From the NCBI GenBank assembly GCA_907163375.1, contig CAJQUW010008641.1, positions 62,001-126,000 of the forward strand: DNA of 64,000 nucleotides, given 5' to 3'. The DNA comes from Prostheceraeus crozeri. Its lineage: Eukaryota > Platyhelminthes > Polycladida > Euryleptidae. A program made the translations under genes and the position numbers. This document shows, in pieces, positions 55,534-64,000 of the stretch. A model generated the notes under the pieces. It was not told the origin of the DNA and made no database searches. It saw only the letters and a list, made by a program, of their open reading frames with translations. Positions within the stretch are counted from its first letter, which is position 1, and each line of letters starts with the position of its first letter.

Positions 55534-57331
55534 TGAGAGCCAATGTCTCTGCTGCGAGAGTTGATCGCACCACTCGACGAACTTTCCTGGATTGCCAAGA
55601 AACGAGAGTTGTCAGCTCAGCATCACCGAGAAAGATCACGAAACCTGCCTGTGAACCACCATCACTGAGATTTCCAAAAGAGGCATCCGCGTAAACATAC
55701 AATGTTGACTGTCCTTCCAACATGCGGTTGCACTCTATGGTCAAACCAACGCTCGACGATTTCAATTTACGAATGACCTTGTTGGCTCGGATAGCATCTT
55801 CTACTTGAGGATGTTTCAAGTGACTGCTCAACTTACACGCATCGAATGATAGATCTGGACGAGTTTGATTCGCAAGCCAATTCACAGATCCCACTGCTGC
55901 ACGAAATGACTTGCTCTCCTTATCCGACAACGGACGACCAGCATGCTTGTCCATGATGCCAACTTCATTCATTGAGTCCGCATAACGAGTTTGGTTCATA
56001 GTGATCCACCTTCCTGTCTGATGCAGCACGATGCCAAGATATTTGAATGCTCTGTCTTCTTCTTTGCTTATTCTGAATTTCTGCTTCAACGGTTCAACAA
56101 TTCGTTCCTGAAATGCCGTTGTTCCTCCCCAGCAAATATCATCAACTTGGATACACAGCACTCCCAGCAATTGACCTTCCTGGTCATGATGAAAGAAAAG
56201 TCCTGGATCAGTAGCTGACACACGAGCCCCTTTGCCTTCCAGGAATTCTCGCACCGTAAGGTACCATGATCTGGCAGCATCGTTCAATCCATAGACAGTC
56301 TTCTTTAGACGCCAATATGAGTCGGCATTCGCTTCTGCTGGGGGAATCACAAACACATGACGATCAATATCACTGCCTTGAAGAAAAGCCTCTTTGATGT
56401 CCAGTGATCTCAAGGTCCAATCGTTTGCAGAAATCGTAGCAAGTGCAAGGCGCATGTTCACCTTCGAGCAAGTAGGAGAATCACAGCGTTCATTCAGTCT
56501 CTCCTCGAATCCCCTTGCCACGAGGCGAGCCTTTACTGTACTTTGGCCCTCGACCTTTTTCTCAGTCAACACCCATCGAAGAGTAAGCGGTTCCTGGGAA
56601 ATATCCTGGCATTCTTCAAAGACATCGTCTCTCCAGGCTCTCAATTCCTGTTCTTTTGCTTTCTGCACATCCTCTTCTAAAGCGTGAATTATAAGAACTT
56701 CTTGATCATCCGAAATTTCGCTATATTCTGCCAGATCCATCAAATTGACACATTTCTTTGAACCATCACTAAACGAGAGATTGTAGTAATCTTTGTTGCG
56801 CCCAGTCGCTTTTCCCGCGCGATTGATCACCGTAGCTGTTTGGACGTCTTCTCCACCATCGAATTTGAATTCAACACGCTGTCCTACTCGTGGCCGTCTT
56901 GGATTTCCTTGACCTGAATCCTTTGGCATTGCAGACCCATGCAACCGTTGCGTCAAATCGTCTTGCACTTCATCGCCTTCCTCTATTGTGGGACTACATT
57001 TCTCCGTCACCACAGTTCGAGAGACTTCGTCTTCATCATCGCTAACATTGGAGTCACAGTCCATCTTCTCATCCACCGATCCTTCTTCGATGTCATCTTC
57101 CAATTCCTTGTTTGCGGATGGATTTTCACTCCTTTCTCGAACTGCTCGCAGGCGAGTTGGGTGCGCGCGCACAAATAGTCCACCATGCTTGATGATGACC
57201 TGCTGTCCGTCTTTGCCGATCACTTTGCCTGGTCCACGCCATTCATTTGAATCAATGCGCTTATAGTACACAGACTCTCCCGATTCCACATTGTCACTCC
57301 CTCGTATGTTGTGCTTCATGGCTCGGCGCAA
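55427..57331 (-). pseudogene. Copia reverse transcriptase and RNase H
   Basis: A 634-codon open frame. It starts with the integrase C-terminal GVQ-like region (YKRIDSNEWRGPGKVI), then an acidic linker. The reverse transcriptase follows: LRWVLTEKKVEGQSTVKAR, SLDIKEAFLQG (first Asp), GLNDAARSWYL, CIQVDDICWGG (catalytic VDD). RNase H motifs come next: YVYADASFGN (Asp) and STLAAETLALIEA (Glu). Most of the domain is intact; the end lies in the frame at 55,249-55,533. Confidence 0.85.
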
Positions 57332-57759
57332 CTTGTCGCATGACTCATTTGAATGAACAACTTCCTTGCCGCATGCATTGCATTGATATTTTGAGCCACC
57401 ATCTCGCTAACCGTCACTCCTTCAAGCGCAGGTGGTTCATCTTCGAGCACATTTGGAAGGACTGGGTTGCGTCCAAATACCATTTGATTAGGTGAGAACC
57501 CATGCGCATTTGTCAAAGCGTTCTTTGCCGCTACCGCCCAAGATAATGCAATTTGATGACTGCAGTTACTCTCTGACATGATTTTCCGAACACTTTCACC
57601 CAGCACGCCATTGTACCTTTCGACCAAGCCATTACTCCACGGACTTTCTGCTGCGGTAGTCAAAACGGTCACATTGTAGTTTTCTGCCATGCTGCGGAAA
57701 TTCTCGTTATTGAACTCTCCGCCATTGTCGGACAAAAACCGACGAGGTGCTCCTAACAC
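57316..57759 (-). pseudogene. Copia integrase core, second half
   Basis: FLSDNGGEFNNENF (second catalytic Asp) and SPWSNGLVERYNGVL (catalytic Glu), followed by NALTNAHGFSPNQMVFG. It is separated by a stop near 57,796 from the first half. Confidence 0.8.
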
Positions 57760-57795
57760 ACTTATCCAGATGCGAAATATGGCTTCAATGATGGT

Positions 57796-58150
57796 CTATG
57801 CTTTCTTATTCTGAACGATGGCTGCAGCACTGTACCTCGTAGCCATGTCAATCAGATGTAAGAACGCAAATCCTTCCACTTGCTTGAGATCCATTGCAAC
57901 TGCATCATTGAACGTAGTGGCTATTGGAAGACCAACCGTTGGTCTTGGTCTAGGTCTCTTGAACTTTAGGCAGGTGGAGCATTCCTCTTCAACACGCTGA
58001 ATGGCTTCGAAGAGTTCTGAATCATCTCGATTGGCCCGTTTCAAAAGATCTATCAACTTCGACGCACTGGCATGGCCGAACTGCTTGTGCAATTTTGATG
58101 CTTCATCTTTACGAGTCTTCCCGCGGTCCTCAAACGCAACCAGGCTATCT
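57796..58150 (-). pseudogene. Copia pre-integrase zinc domain and integrase start
   Basis: LHKQFGHASASKL...CSTCLKF is the HHCC zinc domain. AVAMDLKQVEG has the first catalytic Asp. A one-base shift near 58,140 separates it from the gag-protease frame. Confidence 0.75.
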
Positions 58151-59438
58151 TGAATGCCAGTGTAGGACCAAGATAGATGCAGTAGTGCCCAGCACTATTC
58201 TGGAAGGTTTCCACGCTTGATCCAAGCATGGTGACCTTATCTTCGGCGAAGTCAATTACAGTGCCTGCACGCTTCATTGCCATCTTGCTGAACAGAAGTG
58301 GGATGTCGGCCTTAACAACGTCAGTCGTGATGAAAACATCTTGTGAGGACATCCGACAGGGCAACTTAAGCGTTTTCGAAGACTTCATTCGTTTTCCATC
58401 ACCAAAACGAAACACGCTGTTTGACGACGTCTCATCCAATCCCAGCTTTTCCCTTTCTTCTAATCCATCGAGGAAGCATTCCAGCCATTTCTCTCCGCAG
58501 ACGGTCTTCGTGCAGCCTGTGTCCAAGATTGCCATGCCGAATGTGTCAGTCACGATCCCATCATTCTGAGTCATCAAGACGATGTGAACATCAGTATCGT
58601 TTTCTTTCTCATTTTCCTTTGGCAACTTATCCTGGCATTTAGCTGCCCAGTGGAAGATTGATCCACACACCTTGCATCTACTTGGCTGACCATCAGGTCC
58701 TGGTCTGTTAGTTTGGCGTCCTTGAGTCGATGAGTTCCGAGCGCCATTATTGTATCCTCGACCACGGCCATAGTTTGAATAACGACGATATGGACGACCA
58801 CGACCAGCGAATCCATTATTGGCATGCAAGACGGTTTCCTCAGTATCCGTTTTACTTGAGCTGCATTCCAGAGCTTCTTGCTTCACCGTCACACCCACGG
58901 GTGTATCTCCTGGAACCTTGAAATTTCCGGCTATCTTCTTTAGACAAGTAGCCATTCCCTTGTAGGTCAGACTATCCGTTGTTGCACGAGCCAGCTTATG
59001 TTCGTTTGCTGGGAGATTCGAAGACGCAAGCAGCCTGTACGCCAATACACCCTCCGGCAGCACCATACCGTGTTTCTTTACAACGTTGTACAAGTGATCG
59101 AAGGCCTGCAAATACTCGTCTATGGGCGTTTGTGGAGATCGCTTCATTGTTTCGAATCTCTCATACGCCTCATATGCCAGTTCGTCCTTGTCCTTTGCAA
59201 ACAGCGTGTCGAGCTTCATGATAATGAGATCCAAACCAGTTTCCTCCGAAAGATCCCTTATCTCCAATTCCAAAGCTGCCTCCCTTGCTCGACCTTTCAG
59301 CGACAGAAGAACTGCAGGTCCCTGCTTCTCCAAAGGCAAATCCGTGAATATTCTCCATACCTCAATCTCTTTCTTCCAATCTTCAAATGACGTTTCCTCT
59401 CTCATCACCGGTGGGGCTTTCACGTTGATTCCCGCCAT
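58120..59438 (-). pseudogene. Copia gag-protease
   Basis: Start ATG at 59,438 (MAGINVKAPPVM). Capsid-like helical region, Gly/Arg/Asn-rich linker, zinc knuckle CKVCGSIFHWAAKC (C-x2-C-x4-H-x4-C), then protease AILDTGCTKTVCGEKWL with an intact DTG. The frame is open throughout but shifts relative to the integrase part. The linked layout fits a single gag-pol in the ancestor. Confidence 0.8.
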
Positions 59439-59452
59439 GTTGCAGCACCAAC

Positions 59453-59467
59453 CACGCTCTGCTACCA
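59453..59467 (-). promoter_or_regulatory. Copia primer-binding site
   Basis: Right after the 5' LTR (minus strand) is tggtagcagagc, complementary to the 3' end of a methionine tRNA apart from about one base, the usual primer for this group. Confidence 0.6.
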
Positions 59468-59469
59468 AA

Positions 59470-59639
59470 TGTTAAACCTTTTTACATGCGAGTAATTCAA
59501 AACTCTTGTTTGGCATAGACTCAGATGTATTCTAAGCCCCACTCGGCAATATCTGAAACACAATAGAAAACGTGTAAGAGCACAGTACAAAACACAATAT
59601 AAAATGCATCATGCAGAGAATATGAATACAAATATAACA
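59470..59639 (-). repeat. Copia LTR (5' with respect to transcription)
   Basis: 170 bp; four substitutions from the other LTR, none an indel. Confidence 0.85.
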
Positions 59640-59644
59640 TATCG

Positions 59645-60173
59645 CACTACTCCACACAGTGTCACAGGCGTCGCTCCTGCTGACTTGATTTTTAAGAGGA
59701 CGTTGCGCACAAAGCTGCCAACGCTTTGCAGCTCTGACTTGCTTCTCGAAGAGGTTAGGGACACTGACAGGTTTTCTAAGGAATTAGGAAAGGTTCTAGC
59801 TGACAGGCGGAAGAATGTCCGACCGGTAGAGTGGAAGGAAGGTCAGAAAGTCCTAGTTAAGAATGAAGAAAGAGGCAAGTTAGCACCTGCTTAGGAGAAT
59901 ACTCAGTACACAGTCGTAGGAAGCAACGGATCACAAGTGATCGCACAGTCGGACTTAGGAAAGGTCAAGTGCAGAAATAGTTCTTTTTTTAAAGCTATCC
60001 CTCCTGAAGACTGTGATAGCGAACTGACGGAACCGATGGTAGAAAATTTGACCGATTGCGAGATTGGAGAAGATTGCGAGAATGGAGAAACCATGGAGAA
60101 GAGGGCGATGTCAGTGAAGCCACGACGGGATCGGAAGCGACCGACAAGATTCAAAGACTATGTCATGAAGTGA
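59645..60173 (+). pseudogene. Gypsy integrase, 3' part
   Basis: It continues from 54,907 as TTPHSVTGVAPADLIF and RTLRTKLPTL, then WKEGQKVLVKNEERGKLAPA, a stop at 59,892-59,894, and a C-terminal acidic/basic tail ending PRRDRKRPTRFKDYV, the usual end of this lineage. Confidence 0.75.
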
Positions 60174-60287
60174 CAAAGTGACAGCTGTTGATTTGTCGAA
60201 TGCCCTTCTACAAGCTCAACCTCTCCTCTTGTGCATGAACTTTGTCAAATACTGTACACACTAGCCTTCTTCAAAGAAGGGGGAGAG

Positions 60288-60331
60288 TGTGATGTCTATG
60301 ACTTTTGCATTTAATGAAATTTATAGATGCA
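60288..60331 (+). repeat. Gypsy right LTR, identifiable start
   Basis: Begins after the polypurine tract and matches the 44-bp left remnant. The LTR surely extends further, but its end is not identified. Confidence 0.6.
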
Positions 60332-61050
60332 TTCGATTAAATGTTTAAACACATTGCTTGTGTTTTAGTGTTATGACTTTTTGAAGATAATATACTACTT
60401 TCGTGAACGTGTAACTAGAAATACGCTTGTTTTCCATATCTCTCGAACGCCCATGTATTTCTAGGCTGCCGAACCAATACATGTGAGCAATTATATGTTC
60501 TCCGTATCTGACGGTCAAGTATAATGCTAGGTAAACGATCGGGAGTTGCTGCGCATCTCTTGGTTGAGTTTCCAAAACTCTTAGTTTAACATTGTGTAAA
60601 TCATCTTCTCGAATTAGCTGTCGGAGACTCCGTTGATGACGTGACTGCAGCTAATCATTTCAAATCCTCCATGCATTAAGTATGGGCTATAGTTAATAGT
60701 CAGTCATGTGGGAATGAGCGAGAACTTGATCTAAATTTTCATTGCATGAAAATAGGCAGAATTCCTGATTGATTCGCGATGGATATTGAGTAGCTTTTAG
60801 GACTGTCGAAGCTGTAAATAAATCCTATGGATCACTAAACAGGCACTTTGAGCAGAAAGAGATTCAGCACGAAATTCTCGTGAAAGATATATGTTTGCCG
60901 GATTACTGACAACTTAGTTCTAAGAATTTTTCATCAAATTTGGGATGAATGTATGACGCGTTGTACGAACTTTTGGTCCTGAGTCTTTAACCTCAGTCAC
61001 AATCGATGACGATCCCAAAAGCAGAGAATCTGATCTCCCGTGCGATTACA
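60332..61050. other. Probable Gypsy LTR continuation and flank
   Basis: No coding potential. An undetermined first part must be LTR. Confidence 0.4.
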
Positions 61051-61315
61051 GTTCTCCGATCATTTAAAGAGTGAGACTGTTGAAAAAATAAAGGAAGCTT
61101 TCAAGGCGTTTGACGATGGAGTATGTTACTTAGTGACCACTAAAGAAAAAGCAAAATTGACATCAATTAACAGGAATCGGTTTCTTCAAATAGTTGATAA
61201 CATGGGAAAGCGATTATATCCAAAAGAATCTGACGATCGCTTGAAGAATATCAAAATGATCAAGAAGGAAAATTGGCCTGAAAAAAGTAGCCACTTCGGC
61301 ATTTGTTGTGTCTAA
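61051..61315 (+). CDS. Possible terminal exon, unknown product
   Basis: After a modest acceptor (gtgcgattacag), an 87-codon frame reads FSDHLKSETVEKIKEAFKAF, then a Lys-rich region (RLKNIKMIKKENWPEKSSHF) and TAA. AATAAA follows at 61,388. Composition and the following signal favour a real or recently dead exon; no family is recognised and no upstream exon was found. Confidence 0.3.
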
Positions 61316-61387
61316 TGAGTTTAGATTCCTTTGAATGTAGAATATCAGTTTTAAAAAGCTGCTATAACTTGTGGACCATGTACGTGC

Positions 61388-61393
61388 AATAAA
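61388..61393 (+). terminator. Polyadenylation-like signal
   Basis: aataaa 73 bases after the possible terminal exon. Confidence 0.3.
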
Positions 61394-64000
61394 CATTAGA
61401 CTATTCTTTCACTGATTTGAAAACTGATTCTTTATTAATATACATGCTGACAGCCTACATGTCTACATACATTGTGTACCGGTACAGTGCATGCCTTTTC
61501 TTGTTCATGAAAATTCAATTACGATTAGCACGGTACTACATCATACATGCTATTAAAATGTATGTAAATGTATATAGGCCTACCTCAACAAGCCATTGAT
61601 TTTATCGTTACTTTTAGCATAGCTTTCTGAAATTTCAAAATTATGATATGACAAGACCACTAAAAACGATTACAAAAACATCGATATCGAGCGTTACCCT
61701 ACTGTAAATTTTGCTATGAACGGATGACTTAGTGCCTAATGCACTGTCAAAAGGGCAGAATTCGATCTTTGATGAACGAGATTCGATTCAATTTTGCTGC
61801 ATTTTTGCATTTTACTCGCATTTTGTTACAATATTCTTTTCTTATTTAACCATTTATCTGCTTTGATGCTTAGCTTTCACTCAATTGTTTCCTGTTATGT
61901 TTAGCCTAACCTTCCTAAAACTGAGTATCGCCACATCTTGTTGTAAACATGATTATGACATTGGAGTCCTGAAAACATAAAATATGCAATCATCTTCTCT
62001 TATCTTCTTATTCACTGTTGTCGATGCTCTCACGCTTTTCATCAGGATCAATCGTTTTTATCTGATGCTCCCTAATTTTTTGTTCACTATATAATGGCAC
62101 CTTTTCCAAACAGCTCCCACATGAAAGTACCGAAATTCAAGAAAAAATAACAATCCAGTCACTAAATATATGTACATATTTTTTCCCAATTATTTATGTT
62201 TGAGTGCATATCATAGCCGAGCAAAGCTCATTTACTAACAAAATAGCTTATACAATTTTCTTTACATGCAGTCCGACTCTACCAATCAGTGGTCCGATTC
62301 TCCTACATTTGAGAAAAACGGACCTTTTTTAAAAAAACCAAAAACATTGTATATTTGCATTCAATTTCAAACATCGATAAGTATTCCATCTTAACGCGCC
62401 TTCATGAAAGGATAGCGAAGAAGTGTTATCTAGGTTTTCGATCACACTTGAAATATGAAGTCTCTGATTTCTATACCGATTCTCCGATGCTATTTTAGGA
62501 AAATGTAAAGGATTGGCAGATAATTTTAATGGAAACGCTCCTAATGCCGCAGCAGAGTGGCAGTATCCTGGAGGAAAAAGCACGTTTGACGCCAGAAAAT
62601 ATTTAATTTTTAGACAACTGTTTTATCAGCGTTTTTCAAATTTTACATATCGATTTTCCAAATAGAATAATTGTTAGCTTGTAATTCATTTTCCTACTTG
62701 TCTGACTGTTTTGGAACGTTGTCTCTCAGTTATATTCGACCGGTCGTTATTGAAGAAAATGAAACTTAGATGAGAACATCTGCGAGTGACAAGTATTATT
62801 GCATTTGTAGAAGTAAATTGACAGAACTAATATAAGGATAAGCATAGTATATATCAAGCGTTAAAATCTGGATATTTGGTTTAAGATTGTTCTCCATCAC
62901 TCGCTTATTTGCATTTGTAGGCCTATTTCATTAGGTTTTGGATCTCAGATACATCTGATAAAATCTTCCACTTCTTAATGAGATGAAGTAGTCTTTATAT
63001 TCCATATGGAGGAAGTTTATTATCCTGTGGATAGGTTGCATTGTTCCAATACACCATTGATCATAAGGTTGTGATGTTCTTTGTTTCTGGTCTCCATGCA
63101 TTGAAGTGTTGGACATGCAACATTATGCATCACGTACGGACTCGATGTTGTCAAATTTGACTAAAATGTTTAGTCTTTCTTTCACGGAAGTGCAGATGTT
63201 GAAATACTCGTATGATTATTAATGGTCACACCTGGGGTGCAAATAGACACGTGTTTTAAACACTTAAACAGTCAAGGTTTTCATTATTTTTAAATTTCGA
63301 AATTGTGACATTCGATATAAGACTTTTCCATTCAACTTGATCAATATTGGCTCAAGTTCCCATCTTCTACACATAAGTGTTCCTTTTGGTGTCAAGATGA
63401 ATTTGATTGTCCTTAATTGTACATTTATGCAATAATCCTCAGTACCATATCCAATATACAGGTCGTTTCATAAGTAACCGTACATACTTGAGGGTGACAA
63501 CTTTCTGACTTTTTGCAACCTTAATTCCCTCCTGCTCCCCTCCGGAGTGCATATGTATTGCAGAGATGGTCCGCATGTGAGAAATGTGAAAAAACGTGAG
63601 AAATTTGGTTGGGTGTGAGAATTGCGAGAAAACGTGAGAAATTGTGAGAAACAGGGAAAGATGTGTGAGAAATGTATCTTTTTGAGAAAATTTGGCTTGA
63701 GTTCTATCCGACTAAACCATTGCATCTGATCTACACCTCTGCAATCGTCGTAAAGTGCTTGGTTGTAAGGTTTATGATCTACAAAATGCACAAATTTTTT
63801 CTTCCTTTGATCACATGTGTTGAGTATCGGTTTTCCTTCTACATGCAGCCTATATTAAGTTGCAGTATTTTTATTGTTGCAATTTTTGGATTATTGTTGC
63901 AATCCGCGTGCATCCTCTATTTGAGGGGCTATGATTAGGACACCCAGCTTTATTTGGACATATCACCTGAGAATAAAGCATACCTCACCAAAAATTCCTA
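61394..64000. other. Unassigned sequence
   Basis: AT-rich with short frames only. A run of gtgagaaa-type words (63,576-63,670) is a small degenerate repeat. No gene is supported. Confidence 0.5.

Larger units (their letters stand above)
54908..59639 (-). mobile_element. Copia-type LTR retrotransposon (GalEa/Hydra-like), 4,732 bp
   Basis: It has 170-bp LTRs in direct orientation, both bounded by tg...ca. The 5-bp duplication TATCG flanks it (54,903-54,907 and 59,640-59,644). Removing it rejoins the Gypsy integrase as LAYR-TTPHS. Genes run on the minus strand: gag, protease, integrase, reverse transcriptase, RNase H. That order, with integrase before reverse transcriptase, defines Copia. The LTRs differ at four positions out of 170. 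Several frame breaks show that it is inactive. Confidence 0.9.
51943..60331 (+). mobile_element. Gypsy-type LTR retrotransposon, decayed, with nested Copia
   Basis: Order on the + strand: left LTR remnant, gag CCHC, protease, reverse transcriptase, RNase H, integrase, polypurine tract (60,273-60,287, aaagaagggggagag) and the start of the right LTR (tgtgatgtctatgac at 60,288). The integrase gene is split by the Copia element. There are several stops and frameshifts. The right LTR continues past 60,331, but with only 44 bp of left LTR to compare I cannot place its end. The protease style and domain order suggest the Mag-like lineage common in marine invertebrates. Confidence 0.8.

Overview
This is animal genomic DNA, made mostly of mobile elements. 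The evidence is spliceosomal introns (67 and 79 bases in one element, about 8.7 kb in a likely host gene), TATA boxes and AATAAA signals. The transposon mix also fits an animal: PIF/Harbinger, hAT, a Mag-like Gypsy, a GalEa/Hydra-type Copia, a LINE and Penelope-like (GIY-YIG) fragments. The frequent word taggcct and the element mix would suit a marine deuterostome such as an echinoderm, but that is a weak inference. I see no rRNA, tRNA or CRISPR.

Region 1, bases 1-21,348. A non-coding repeat of at least 3.2 kb (1-1,710 plus 19,884-21,348) is split by an 18.2-kb palindromic element at 1,711-19,883. A second copy of the same repeat, inverted and without the insert, lies at 45,202 to about 48,450 and serves as an empty-site reference. 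Each palindrome arm runs inward in the order: GC-rich terminus, subterminal repeats, inward-facing TATA promoter, diverged duplication, two tandem arrays, a leader with a TATA box, then a compact cassette (gene A of 120 aa, gene B of 235 aa, a small RING-like ORF, gene C with a DEDDh-exonuclease-like pattern, an AATAAA site) and another array. The two cassettes converge on the centre and differ by only a few residues. The right gene A is broken by a 1.09-kb hAT-type element. I cannot match this arrangement to a described family, and it is the main candidate for something new.

Region 2, 21,349-34,512. There is a 157-167 bp tandem repeat and one copy of a 0.6-kb dispersed repeat (partner at 49.9-50.5 kb). 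A second foldback-like unit (24,171-31,620) has ends made of inverted arrays of a 175-bp monomer, and it contains a broken Penelope-like GIY-YIG fragment inside its own inverted repeat. A palindromic TA-flanked MITE closes the region.

Region 3, 34,513-45,201. Two exons (35,555-35,620 and 44,297-44,408, followed by AATAAA) probably form the tyrosine-rich C-terminus of a host protein on the + strand. The intron between them holds a PIF/Harbinger transposon, whose Myb-like gene is split by a 5'-truncated LINE, and further GIY-YIG fragments.

Region 4, 45,202-64,000. After the empty repeat copy and a candidate exon comes a decayed Gypsy element (51,943 to beyond 60,331). Its integrase gene is split by a Copia element with complete 170-bp LTRs (54,908-59,639, target duplication TATCG). 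The remaining 3.6 kb is unassigned except for a possible terminal exon near 61.05-61.4 kb.
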